A stretch of 26,629 nucleotides of DNA, taken from positions 1-26,629 of the forward strand of contig DAOTYH010000068.1 of the NCBI GenBank assembly GCA_034435015.1. Reading direction: 5' to 3'. Positions 15,658 through 23,571 of this stretch are shown here, piece by piece. This DNA comes from DAOTYH01 sp034435015 (GTDB lineage Bacteria > Chloroflexota > Anaerolineae > Aggregatilineales > UBA3940). Below the pieces are notes generated by a model that was given only the letters and a program-made list of their open reading frames with translations, had not been told where the DNA came from and searched no databases. A program made the translations under genes and the position numbers. Within the stretch, counting starts at the first letter, position 1; each line of letters opens with the position of its first letter.

Positions 15658-16626
15658 CTACACCACCCGGAAGGCCGGCTCCCTGCCTGACAGCACAGCC
15701 AGACAATCGCGCAGAGCGGCCCAGCCCATCGCATTGACAGCACTATCAGCATGAGCGCCCGTATGCGGCGTGACAATCACCTGCGGCAGTGTCAGCAGAG
15801 GGTTGTCCGGGCCGGGCGGCTCTTTCTGAAAGGCATCCAGTGCCGCACCTCTCAGATGTCCGCTCTTGAGCGCCTCATAGAGGGCCTGCTCATCTACCAC
15901 TTCACCCCGTGCGGTGTTGATCAGGTAAGCGCCCTGTTTCATCCGGCTGAGGAAATCGGCGTTGACCATCTGCCGCGTTTCGGGCGTCAGCGGCACATGC
16001 AGAGAGAGGAAATCAGCCCGACGGATGACCTCCTCGGTGGGCGCCAGCTCGATATGATACTCGCGGGCAAAGGCCTCGTCCGGGCGCGGATCGTATGCGA
16101 CCAGCACGCAGTCGAAGGCGTACAGTCGGCGGGCTACCTGCCTGCCGATTGCCCCCAGCCCCAGCAGGCCGACCGTCTTGCCTTCCAGCGCTACCCCCGT
16201 CAGGCGCGGCCACTCACCGGCACAAGTGGCCGCATGAAGGGACGGGATCGAACGCGCCAGACTGAGCATCAGCCCGATGGTCAGCTCGGCCACCGAGACG
16301 GCATTAGCCCCCGGCGTGTTCGTCACGATGATCCCCCTTTCCTTGGCCGCCTCCAGATCAACCCGATCCACACCCACGCCGTAGCGGGCGATCACCTTCA
16401 GGCGGTGTGCGGCAGAGAGCGCCTCACGGTTAAACTCATCCAAGCCGGCAATACAGCCGTCACACTCCGGCAACAGCCGGGCCAGTTCAGCAGATGAGAG
16501 GGGATGACCAGCCGTGTTATAGATCACCCGCCCTACCTGCTCCTCTAGTTCAGTGCGTAGTCTCGGATCGCTGATCCCGTAAGAGGTGGCCGTGACCAGC
16601 ACACAGCAGGCTTTCAGGTCATCCAT
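15658..16626 (-). CDS. D-isomer-specific 2-hydroxyacid dehydrogenase
   Basis: The 322-residue NAD-dependent enzyme interconverts a 2-keto acid and a D-2-hydroxy acid and resembles the core of phosphoglycerate dehydrogenase. It shows the substrate-loop RYGVGVDRVD (81-90), the GLGAIG dinucleotide loop (156-161), an Asp (D179) at the end of the next strand favouring NAD over NADP, and the catalytic triad R240 (NTARGEVVD), E269 (KEP) and H288 (TPHTGAH). There is no C-terminal ACT domain, so it is not a full biosynthetic SerA. It begins 3 nt after the cupin isomerase stop. In this operon it may reduce a keto-acid intermediate or overflow product. Confidence 0.85.
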   Translation of the reverse strand: MDDLKACCVLVTATSYGISDPRLRTELEEQVGRVIYNTAGHPLSSAELARLLPECDGCIAGLDEFNREALSAAHRLKVIARYGVGVDRVDLEAAKERGIIVTNTPGANAVSVAELTIGLMLSLARSIPSLHAATCAGEWPRLTGVALEGKTVGLLGLGAIGRQVARRLYAFDCVLVAYDPRPDEAFAREYHIELAPTEEVIRRADFLSLHVPLTPETRQMVNADFLSRMKQGAYLINTARGEVVDEQALYEALKSGHLRGAALDAFQKEPPGPDNPLLTLPQVIVTPHTGAHADSAVNAMGWAALRDCLAVLSGREPAFRVV

Positions 16627-16629
16627 CGT

Positions 16630-17220
16630 TCATGGCTTCCCTTCCGGCAGACGCCAACGGGGGTTATCTACGGCAATGGGCTGGCCTGTGTATTCGATGA
16701 TCAGCTTGCGAAAACCCTGCCGCTCGATTGTGCCGTAGTCATGGCCGGCATCAGCGGGGTAAGTAAAGAGGGTGATCAGGTCCTCGCTCTTGCCGGTGTT
16801 GACAGAGCGGTGTGCCCAGCGCGGCGGAACATATAACACTCTGCCGGGGCGCAGTTCCTCAACCGCCCATTCGCCTTCGGGCGTCTCCATGACCATCAGT
16901 CCCTCACCCCATAGGCAATAGTACAGCTCGGCTCTCTCAAGCCGGGCATGGAAATGCCCTTTGGTCATGAAGTATTCATCGCCGACCTTACCGGCGTGGA
17001 CAACCGAGAGGCCGTGATTCAGCTCGCCGGCTGTCTGCGGGCGGACCAGCTCATAGACTTCATAAATCACAGGGTTGCCGCTGGCCGCCATCGCCTCAAA
17101 AGCATCCTGATCCAGAAATTGGCCGGTCATCTCCGTCAAACGGCGTTGAACATGCCTGTCAAAGCGGTCGGGGCGGCCCTGCGGCAGAGCAACATTGAAA
17201 GCGTAGGGTCTGTTGTACAT
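16630..17220 (-). CDS. pgiA: Cupin-type glucose-6-phosphate isomerase
   Basis: This is a metal-dependent isomerase of glucose-6-phosphate and fructose-6-phosphate, unrelated to classical PGI. Its 196 residues resemble the Pyrococcus cupin enzyme throughout. The metal ligands fall in TKGHFHARLERAE (H89, H91, E98) and VPPRWAHRSVN (H137), and YPADAGHDYGTI (154-165) and the terminal VDNPRW are also family hallmarks. It is the first gene of the operon, with a strong promoter and palindrome just upstream. The family is mainly archaeal but found in scattered bacteria. A related aldose or keto-sugar phosphate substrate is possible given the aldolase downstream. Confidence 0.9.
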   Translation of the reverse strand: MYNRPYAFNVALPQGRPDRFDRHVQRRLTEMTGQFLDQDAFEAMAASGNPVIYEVYELVRPQTAGELNHGLSVVHAGKVGDEYFMTKGHFHARLERAELYYCLWGEGLMVMETPEGEWAVEELRPGRVLYVPPRWAHRSVNTGKSEDLITLFTYPADAGHDYGTIERQGFRKLIIEYTGQPIAVDNPRWRLPEGKP

Positions 17221-17250
17221 ACGAGGCTTCCTCAGGTCGAAGGAAGGACA

Positions 17251-17280
17251 TCAGCCTGTCATTACATGATGACAGGTTGA
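17251..17280. promoter_or_regulatory. Perfect inverted repeat, candidate GntR operator
   Basis: Arms CCTGTCAT (17255-17262) and ATGACAGG (17269-17276) are perfect complements around 6 nt. TCA/TGA outside them also pair, giving 12-bp arms with one mismatch. On the minus strand it lies immediately after the predicted -10, over the start point, 30 nt upstream of the isomerase ATG. That is a repression geometry and fits the GntR regulator at the operon's end. Confidence 0.65.
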
Positions 17281-17283
17281 TAT

Positions 17284-17313
17284 ATAATACCCCTTTCAGC
17301 CCGCCAAGGTCAA
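17284..17313 (-). promoter_or_regulatory. Promoter of the sugar catabolic operon
   Basis: TTGACC (17308-17313) and TATTAT (17284-17289) on the minus strand are separated by 18 nt, close to sigma70 consensus. The predicted start falls inside the adjacent inverted repeat. Confidence 0.6.
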
Positions 17314-17327
17314 GCGGCAGGATAGGA

Positions 17328-17345
17328 ATCAACCGAACGGTTGAT
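17328..17345. promoter_or_regulatory. 18-bp palindrome, candidate TetR-type operator
   Basis: ATCAACCGAACGGTTGAT has perfect 8-nt arms around AA. The ACCG-n2-CGGT core resembles operators bound by TetR-family repressors. It lies between the sugar operon promoter and the exporter gene (ATG at 17450). No TetR gene is in the window. The assignment to that family is inference. Confidence 0.45.
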
Positions 17346-17449
17346 CGCTAAATCCTCCGATCTGATTCCCAGTTTCCGCCGGCAGGTGGATTTCTCCCTT
17401 CGGCATGAGCGGGATAATGAGGTCAAACCAGACAGAGAGGAGTGAACCC

Positions 17450-18358
17450 ATGGAGATTGTCATTCAAGCAGAGCATCTAAGAAAGACTTACCGATCTGTA
17501 GTAGCCGTTGAGGATGTCACACTGAGCATCCGGCAGGGGGAGGTATTCGGCATCGTCGGGCCGAACGGCGCCGGCAAGACCACCACCGTCGAGTGCATGA
17601 TGGGCTTACGTCAGCCCGACGGCGGCACAGTGCGCGTGCTGGGGCTTGATCCCCTCCAGCAGGGGATGGAATTGCGCCGACGGATCGGGGTGCAGTTACA
17701 GCAGGCCGCCCTGCCCGACCGTCTGAAGGTATGGGAGGCGCTTGATCTGTATGCCTCGTTTTACGATCAACCGGCTGACTGGTCTGTCCTCCTCGAAGAG
17801 TGGGGCCTGGCCGACAAGCGCAACGCCTCTTTTGCCAGCTTGTCAGGCGGTCAGCGCCAGAGGCTGTTCATTGCCCTGTCGCTGATCAACAACCCCGAAC
17901 TCGTGTTTCTGGACGAGCTGACCACCGGCCTTGATCCACAGGCGCGGCGTGCCACATGGGATCACATCCGCGCCATCCGCAAGCGTGGAACAACTGTGGT
18001 GCTGGTCACCCACTTCATGGATGAGGCTGAACAACTGTGTGACCGGGTGGCGATCATTGATCGGGGGCGCATTATAGCTCTCGACACCCCGCGCGCACTT
18101 ATCCATGAGACCCACCCTGAGAGTCGGGTGCGTTTCACACTTCAGAACGGCTTTGACCCCCGCCTGCTGGAGCAGGTAGAGGGCGTCAACCGGGTCATCC
18201 GTGACGGCGACGAGGTGACTGTTTACGGGAACGGCCCGTTGATGGCCCGCATAGCCGTCATTCTGGCTGAGCATCATATCGCCGCGCCCGATCTGCGCAG
18301 TGAACAGCCAACGCTGGAAGATGTCTTCCTGACGCTGACCGGGCGCCACATCCGCTAA
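17450..18358 (+). CDS. ABC exporter ATP-binding subunit
   Basis: The 302-residue ATPase of a two-component ABC-2 exporter carries Walker A GPNGAGKT (37-44), signature LSGGQ (131-135), Walker B LVFLDE (151-156) and the H-loop His188. The Q-loop is around VQLQQ (81-85). The C-terminal 80 residues form the accessory domain ending in LEDVFLTLTGR, seen in DrrA/CcmA-like drug or lipid exporters. The start at 17450 is set by AGGAG upstream; the open frame from 17405 adds 15 residues without homology. It is 21 nt before the permease gene. The substrate is unknown: a toxic compound, peptide or lipid are all plausible. Confidence 0.92.
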   Translation: MEIVIQAEHLRKTYRSVVAVEDVTLSIRQGEVFGIVGPNGAGKTTTVECMMGLRQPDGGTVRVLGLDPLQQGMELRRRIGVQLQQAALPDRLKVWEALDLYASFYDQPADWSVLLEEWGLADKRNASFASLSGGQRQRLFIALSLINNPELVFLDELTTGLDPQARRATWDHIRAIRKRGTTVVLVTHFMDEAEQLCDRVAIIDRGRIIALDTPRALIHETHPESRVRFTLQNGFDPRLLEQVEGVNRVIRDGDEVTVYGNGPLMARIAVILAEHHIAAPDLRSEQPTLEDVFLTLTGRHIR

Positions 18359-18379
18359 CACGAGGAGGCAAGAAATATC

Positions 18380-19117
18380 ATGCGTGCATTACTGAAGATG
18401 AGCTGGGTTGAGGGTAAGCTGTTCCTGCGTGAGCCGGTAGGCGCGTTCTTCACGCTGGTATTCCCGTTGATGTTGTTGTTCGTGTTTGGGAGCGTCTTTG
18501 GCAACGATCCAAACGAGTTTATGGGGGGGCTTGGCTCGGTAGATGTTTCTACCCCCGCTTATATCGGGATGATCATTGGCACGGTCGGCCTGATGAGCGG
18601 GCCGATCTCGCTGGCTGTCTACCGCGATCAAGGGGTTCTGCGCCGCTTCCGGGCCGCCCCTGTCAGCCCGGCGGTGGTGATCGGGGCACAGGTGATCATC
18701 TACTTTCTGATGACCGTGTTAGGGGTTGCCCTGCTGGTGACAGCGGCCTACTTTGCCTATGATGTGCGTCTGCCCGAAGACCCGCTGGGTGTGGCGGCGG
18801 GGTTCTGTCTTGCGCTGGCAAGCTTTCTGGCGGCTGGCTTCGCGCTGGCATCTGCCCTGCCGACCGCACGGACGACCCAGATCGTAGCGACGGCTGTCTT
18901 CTACCCGATGTTGTTCTTGGGCGGTGCAGGCGTGCCGCGGCAGGTCATGCCGGAAACGATCCGGCGCATCTCCGAATTCCTGCCCTTGACCCATGTCAAC
19001 ATCCTGATCAGCGATCTATGGTTCGGCAAGGGCTGGCAGCCGGTCTCAGCGGCGGTGCTGGCTGGTATGCTGGTCGTAGGACTGATCCTCTCAGCACGGA
19101 TATTCCGATGGGAGTGA
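18380..19117 (+). CDS. ABC-2 type exporter permease
   Basis: The 245-residue membrane subunit has about six hydrophobic segments in ABC-2 arrangement: a short cytoplasmic N-terminus, TM1 at about 25-40, a small extracytoplasmic stretch, and a cluster of TMs from 60 on. The ABC-2 hallmark region before the last TM (GAGVPRQVMPETIRRISEFL, roughly 180-199, then PLTH) is present. GAGGAGG lies about 12 nt upstream of the ATG. It pairs with the ATPase just upstream and precedes a two-component system. Confidence 0.88.
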   Translation: MRALLKMSWVEGKLFLREPVGAFFTLVFPLMLLFVFGSVFGNDPNEFMGGLGSVDVSTPAYIGMIIGTVGLMSGPISLAVYRDQGVLRRFRAAPVSPAVVIGAQVIIYFLMTVLGVALLVTAAYFAYDVRLPEDPLGVAAGFCLALASFLAAGFALASALPTARTTQIVATAVFYPMLFLGGAGVPRQVMPETIRRISEFLPLTHVNILISDLWFGKGWQPVSAAVLAGMLVVGLILSARIFRWE

Positions 19118-19136
19118 TGCTATACTGGAGGTACAA

Positions 19137-19164
19137 CAGGGGGAGGTCTTGCTTCCTCCCCCTG
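19137..19164 (+). terminator. Hairpin between exporter and two-component genes
   Basis: CAGGGGGAGG and CCTCCCCCTG form a perfect 10-bp stem with an 8-nt loop. It begins 19 nt after the permease stop and ends 39 nt before the kinase ATG. There is no T-run, so it may only attenuate transcription into the kinase gene. Confidence 0.5.
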
Positions 19165-19203
19165 CAAAGCACGATACTGCTGGATACTCAGGAGGGTGGT
19201 TAG

Positions 19204-20469
19204 ATGTCTTCCCAGAGCGCCAACGCAGAGCGGGGTCAACAGCTCTTAAGCCGCTGGGTATGGACATGGCATGTGCTGACATACATCGCCCTGGTCATCG
19301 CCCTGGCCGATGCGCTTGCCTCTACCCCCCGCCCTCCCTCCGAGATTATCCCGATGATGATCCTCTCGGTGCTGTTTGCCGGATGGTATGCGGTCTGCAT
19401 CATCACCGAGTACGAGGTCTTCCGACGCAGCCTGCCGCTCCTGCTGGGGTATCTGGCGGTTGGCTGGGTGATCTGGTTCTGGCTCACCTACTATGAAGCC
19501 ATGTTCCTGCTGTTGCTGGTAGGCTTGTATCCGCAAATTTTTGGTATGCTGCCTACCCGCTGGAAGATCATTGGCGCTGTGATCCTGACAACGCTGTCCA
19601 TCTGGCGGCAGGCCGCCATGGCGGGCTACCTCTCGTGGATTTACTTGCTCATCATGGTCATCTCGGCTGTTGCCACGCTGGCGCTGGCCCTGTTGATCGA
19701 GGCGCTTATCCATCAGGGGGAGCGCCAGCGGCAACTGATCGAGGAACTCAGGGCGGCGCGTGATGAGCTGGCCGCCGCCGAACGGCAGGCAGGCATACTA
19801 CAGGAACGCCAGCGGCTGGCCCGCGAGATCCATGACACGCTGGCACAGGGGTTCACCAGCATCATTCTGCACCTTGAGGCCGCTGAGGCGGCTTCCGACT
19901 CCGACCCGGCAGTCGCAGACAAGCACCTGCATCAGGCACGCCAAATTGCGCGTGACAGCCTGTCTGAAGCCCGGCGGATGGTATGGGCCTTACAGCCCGA
20001 ATCACTGGAACGCGCCTCGCTGGCTGAGGTGCTTCAACGCCTCATAGAGCGCTGGTCAGAAGAAAACAGCATCGAGGCCAAGCTGGCTGTGACGGGCACT
20101 CCCTGCCCGCTACCCCCTGAATTCGAGGTCACGCTATTGCGTGCGGCTCAGGAGGCACTGACGAACACCCGCAAACATGCACACGCCCGCCATGTCATCT
20201 TGACTCTCTCATATATGGGTGACCTTGTGACGATGGATGTCCAAGACGACGGCAGAGGCTTTGACCCCCAACTTACCTCTCTGCAACCTGACCAGATGAC
20301 AGGGGGATTCGGACTACGTTCAATGCGGGAACGGATCGAGGCGCTGGGCGGTATGCTGTCCATCGAAAGCGCAGTCGGCGAAGGGACCACCGTTGCCATC
20401 GCACTGCCCCTGTCAGCCAACGGCTCAACATCCTCCTTGCAGGCAGTCCATCTTCAGGAGAATCGCTGA
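19204..20469 (+). CDS. Sensor histidine kinase, NarL/DesK-type (HisKA_3)
   Basis: The 421-residue membrane kinase has an N-terminal block of about five or six TM segments (residues 20-170) with almost no extracytoplasmic loop, as in DesK/LiaS-like intramembrane sensors. A coiled coil (170-205) leads to the phosphoacceptor His210 in RLAREIHDTLAQGF. The ATPase domain shows TNTRKHA (N box), DDGRGFDP (G1), GGFGLRSMRERIEALGG (G2) and GEGTT. AGGAGG precedes the ATG. It overlaps the regulator gene by one base (TGATG). Placed after an exporter, it may sense envelope or membrane stress and control that exporter. No recognised input domain is present. Confidence 0.9.
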   Translation: MSSQSANAERGQQLLSRWVWTWHVLTYIALVIALADALASTPRPPSEIIPMMILSVLFAGWYAVCIITEYEVFRRSLPLLLGYLAVGWVIWFWLTYYEAMFLLLLVGLYPQIFGMLPTRWKIIGAVILTTLSIWRQAAMAGYLSWIYLLIMVISAVATLALALLIEALIHQGERQRQLIEELRAARDELAAAERQAGILQERQRLAREIHDTLAQGFTSIILHLEAAEAASDSDPAVADKHLHQARQIARDSLSEARRMVWALQPESLERASLAEVLQRLIERWSEENSIEAKLAVTGTPCPLPPEFEVTLLRAAQEALTNTRKHAHARHVILTLSYMGDLVTMDVQDDGRGFDPQLTSLQPDQMTGGFGLRSMRERIEALGGMLSIESAVGEGTTVAIALPLSANGSTSSLQAVHLQENR

Positions 20470-21104
20470 TGGAGCGCATCCGCCTGTTGATTGTAGACGA
20501 CCATGAGGTTGTCCGCGCCGGACTGCAAGGCATGCTGGCCAGCCAGCCGGATTTCGAGGTTGCAGGCGAAGCCGCTGACGGCATCGAGGCAGTTGAGATG
20601 GTTGAGCGGGTGAGGCCGGAGGTGATCCTGATGGACCTGCGAATGCCCCGCATGAACGGGGTCGAGGCCATCCGCCGGATCAGGGCAAGGTGGCCGGAGG
20701 TTCATATTCTGGTCTTGACGACCTACGACACCGACGCTGACATCCTGCCCGCTATCGAGGCGGGCGCGACCGGCTACCTGCTCAAGGACATCCCGCGCGA
20801 CGAACTGTTCCGGGCGGTGCGGGCGGCCAGCCGCGGCGAGTCGGTGCTGGCGCCGCCGGTCGCGGCGCGGCTGATGGGGCGGATGCGTGCACCCGCCGAA
20901 GAGTCGCTCAGCGAGCGCGAGATCGAGGTGCTGACGCTGGTGGCACGAGGGGCCAGCAACCGCGAGATCGCCCATGCCCTGCACATCAGTGAGGCGACCG
21001 TTAAGTCTCACCTGATCCATATCTTCGGGAAGCTGGGCGTCTCAGACCGCACGGCGGCAGTCACCACCGGGCTGGAGCGGGGCATCATTCGGCTGGAGAC
21101 GTAG
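20469..21104 (+). CDS. NarL/LuxR-family response regulator
   Basis: The 211-residue regulator pairs with the overlapping kinase gene. The receiver domain shows D10/D11, phosphorylatable D56 (VILMDLRMP), the switch Thr in LTTYDTD and Lys in YLLKD. The LuxR-type HTH occupies about residues 147-205 (LSEREIEVLTLVARG, SNREIAHALHISEATVKSHL, IFGKLGVSDRTAAV). Length is standard. Its ATG overlaps the kinase TGA, so it is translationally coupled. Likely targets are the upstream exporter genes. Confidence 0.93.
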   Translation: MERIRLLIVDDHEVVRAGLQGMLASQPDFEVAGEAADGIEAVEMVERVRPEVILMDLRMPRMNGVEAIRRIRARWPEVHILVLTTYDTDADILPAIEAGATGYLLKDIPRDELFRAVRAASRGESVLAPPVAARLMGRMRAPAEESLSEREIEVLTLVARGASNREIAHALHISEATVKSHLIHIFGKLGVSDRTAAVTTGLERGIIRLET

Positions 21105-21135
21105 CCTCAGCACAGCACGTCTCAGCGGGAGAGGG

Positions 21136-21633
21136 CTATGCCTCACGCCTGAGAGTTGCCAGCACACGGCTGAGACCGAACATCAGGGCGATCCCCAACA
21201 GCAGGGCAGGGAAAAAGGGAAGGCTGAGGTGAACGGTCAACGCCAGCGCGGCCATCCCAGCGGCAAGCAGGTCCAGCATGAGCAGGCGGAGGAGGAAACG
21301 CCGCAGAAAAGAGGGATACTCTTCTGGCGGCGCGGCGCCGGCGCGGCGCACAAAATCACCCAGCACCCACGCCGACAAAGCGGCAATTCCGGAGGCAAAC
21401 ATCCACCCCGCTGGCCGGCCAAGAGACAGGCCGCCTGCCGCCATCATGATCAGCAATACAAACGCCAGCGTGGCCAGCCAGCCCCAGCCGCGCCATTCAC
21501 CAAGCGCCCCCAGCAGGAGGATCACGATCAGGGCTTCAGGCCACGGCAAAACACCCTCGCCTGTAAAGCCGGCACCCAGCAGGATGACGGCCAAGGCGAG
21601 GGCCGTAAAGGTCAAATAACGCGGCAACTTCAT
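21136..21633 (-). CDS. Small integral membrane protein coupled to a Ser/Thr kinase
   Basis: This 165-residue protein is unrecognised. It has four to five hydrophobic segments (about 5-25, 33-47, 52-68, 75-92 and 118-155), with a short basic/acidic loop at 94-114 that is probably cytoplasmic. Its ATG overlaps the TGA of the upstream kinase gene (ATGA), so it is translated by coupling. A longer open frame reaches 21705 but overlaps the kinase coding sequence in another frame and has no initiation signal. It may modulate or be controlled by the kinase. No catalytic motif is seen. Confidence 0.65.
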   Translation of the reverse strand: MKLPRYLTFTALALAVILLGAGFTGEGVLPWPEALIVILLLGALGEWRGWGWLATLAFVLLIMMAAGGLSLGRPAGWMFASGIAALSAWVLGDFVRRAGAAPPEEYPSFLRRFLLRLLMLDLLAAGMAALALTVHLSLPFFPALLLGIALMFGLSRVLATLRREA

Positions 21634-23363
21634 TGCGAGACAACGGCGTGCCGGCGGCGTGAGCTGACCCACACGATAAAGGACACCACCAGCAGGGCAC
21701 TCCATGCAAAACGCCCCAACGGAGAACCGCTGAGGTTGACGAGCAATTCAAAGAACGTACCGGCGATCAGGAAGCAGATCAGCCCCACACGGGCAAGCTT
21801 GCGTCCTTCTTCAACATGCTCAGGCTGTTCAAGAAGATGCCCCCTCAGCATGTTGCCTGCACCGATCCAAACGGGGATCAACCCCCACGCATACGCCCAG
21901 CTTGCCCAATGGCCGGAGATACTCTGGAACAACAGGATAAGCCCGATGCCGCCGACAATAGTGCCGGGGACTACCAGGCCGGCCACATGACGGTTTGTCA
22001 TGCCAACCGTAAACATCGCCGCGCCCGGCACGATGACGAAGAAAGGCCAGATAAACCTCATCGGCTCAAGGCCAAGCGCCGAGGCGAGGGAACAACTTCC
22101 AATAGTGACCAGCACCGCACCCACCAGCAGGGGGACCCACTGGCGCGGATTAGACATGATCGCCACAAGGCGGGACGAGGAGACAGGCACATCTTCAGGG
22201 AGGGCTGGCGCGGCGGGGACCTCTACCTTCGCTTCCACAATCGGAACGGGCACCGCCGGCACAGCCTCGCCCCTGATCTCGCTCTGGATGCCCTGCACCG
22301 CTGAGGGCACCTGCTCGGCGATGCGGTGCAGGCCGGACTGAATGCTCTGAGCCACTGTTGGAACATGGGCGGCAAGCTGTTCGAGGCCGTTCTGAATGGT
22401 CTGGACAACTTGATCCGTCGGAGCTGAGGCCGACTGCGGCGCGACGGCTGGCGATGCAGATGCAGGTACAGACGGGCTAAGCTGGACTGTGGCCAGATCA
22501 TCCACTGCCGGTACAGCGGCAGGAAGCGGCTCCCCTCTGGCAACCTTCTCCAGCGCGTCGGCCAGCTCTTCGGTCAACTGGAAGCGGTGCTCCGGCTCTT
22601 TGGCCATCGCCCGCATGACGATTGCCTCACAGCCGGGCGGCAGGTCAGGGTTCACCTCAAGGATGCGCGGCACAGGTTCAATGATGTGCTTCATGGCAAG
22701 CCCCATCGGCGTAGAGGCCTCGTAGGGAGTCCTGCCGGTCAGCATCTCAAAGAGGATCGCGCCCAGCGCATAGATGTCACTGCGCCCGTCAATAGCGGCA
22801 TCGCCGCGGGCCTGCTCCGGACTCATGTAAGCGGGTGTGCCAATAATGGCACTGCCGGTGAAGGCCATGCTGGCCTCCGAGAGCTTGGCAATGCCGAAAT
22901 CGGCAATGTAGGCATCGTCATATTGATCAAAGAGGATGTTGCCGGGCTTGAGGTCGCGGTGAACAATGCCGCGCACGTGAGCCTGATCAAGGGCCGGGGC
23001 GAGGCGGCGGAAGATGCGGGCGGCCTCGGCAACAGAGAGAGGGCCTTCCTTGATGCGGTCGCTTAATGAACCGCCGGTCATGTAGCGCATAACCAGGAAA
23101 GGCTGGCCATCCTGCTCGCCAAAATCATAAACCGGCACAATGGCCGAGTGCTCCAGTGAGGCGATAATTTTGGCCTCACGCTCGAAGCGCCCCCGGAAAG
23201 CCGGGTCATGGAGGAATTGACCGGGCAGTACTTTGACAGCCACATCGCGCCCGACTGTAGGGTCGTAGGCGTGATAGACCGTCGCCATACCGCCGCGCCC
23301 TAACTCAGCCTTGATCTCATAACGGCCAAATCTGGATGGAATGGTCATGGATTCTACGTCCAT
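21630..23363 (-). CDS. Membrane-anchored eukaryotic-like Ser/Thr protein kinase
   Basis: The kinase domain fills residues 10-275: GRGGMATVY loop (22-30), ATP Lys44 in VAVKVL, HRDLKPGN with catalytic Asp137, DFGIAKL with Asp155, and GTPAYMSPEQA in the activation segment. A Pro/Ala linker contains an 18-residue amphipathic repeat (about 322-365). The C-terminal 170 residues have about five TM segments resembling the LiaF/LiaI-type membrane block (WPFFVIVPG). There is no PASTA or other extracellular sensor domain. The start is uncertain: ATGs at 23363 and 23348 and a TTG at 23378 are in frame, none with a strong binding site. It probably phosphorylates envelope-associated targets and is coupled to the small membrane protein. 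Confidence 0.9.
   Translation of the reverse strand: MDVESMTIPSRFGRYEIKAELGRGGMATVYHAYDPTVGRDVAVKVLPGQFLHDPAFRGRFEREAKIIASLEHSAIVPVYDFGEQDGQPFLVMRYMTGGSLSDRIKEGPLSVAEAARIFRRLAPALDQAHVRGIVHRDLKPGNILFDQYDDAYIADFGIAKLSEASMAFTGSAIIGTPAYMSPEQARGDAAIDGRSDIYALGAILFEMLTGRTPYEASTPMGLAMKHIIEPVPRILEVNPDLPPGCEAIVMRAMAKEPEHRFQLTEELADALEKVARGEPLPAAVPAVDDLATVQLSPSVPASASPAVAPQSASAPTDQVVQTIQNGLEQLAAHVPTVAQSIQSGLHRIAEQVPSAVQGIQSEIRGEAVPAVPVPIVEAKVEVPAAPALPEDVPVSSSRLVAIMSNPRQWVPLLVGAVLVTIGSCSLASALGLEPMRFIWPFFVIVPGAAMFTVGMTNRHVAGLVVPGTIVGGIGLILLFQSISGHWASWAYAWGLIPVWIGAGNMLRGHLLEQPEHVEEGRKLARVGLICFLIAGTFFELLVNLSGSPLGRFAWSALLVVSFIVWVSSRRRHAVVSQ
22269..22400 (-). repeat. 18-residue amphipathic repeat in the kinase linker
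   Basis: Two full units, TIQNGLEQLAAHVPTVAQ and SIQSGLHRIAEQVPSAVQ, are followed by a partial GIQSEIRG. The hydrophobic pattern suggests amphipathic helices lying between the kinase domain and the membrane segments. They may bind the membrane or mediate oligomerisation. Confidence 0.6.
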
Positions 23364-23541
23364 CAGGCTGTCTGCCAAGACAAACGCTTCTGAGGCGCAT
23401 ACACCTTACTACCACTACAAGATACGTAGAAAAGCACAAGAAGGTTACGCCCTCAGCAAGACAAGCTAATGATGGCGCAGAGTATGGAAAATGGCAAGCG
23501 AAGAAGCGCAACTCCAAAACAAGACGCCCCAAGGCGCAAGG

Positions 23542-23571
23542 TTGCCACAGGAGGGGATCACACCCTATAAT
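23542..23571 (+). promoter_or_regulatory. Near-consensus promoter of the restriction-modification genes
   Basis: TTGCCA (23542-23547) and TATAAT (23566-23571) are 18 nt apart. The predicted start at about 23578 gives a ~60-nt leader to the GTG at 23638 and rules out the upstream in-frame ATG at 23491 as a start for this transcript. Confidence 0.6.

Noticed and set aside
15641..15776. Long N-terminal extension of the aldolase
   Set aside because: It overlaps the dehydrogenase gene in another frame and exceeds the family length; the start at 15626 has a good binding site.
19098..19126. Separate promoter for the histidine kinase using TATACT at 19121
   Set aside because: No acceptable -35 is found 16-18 nt upstream.
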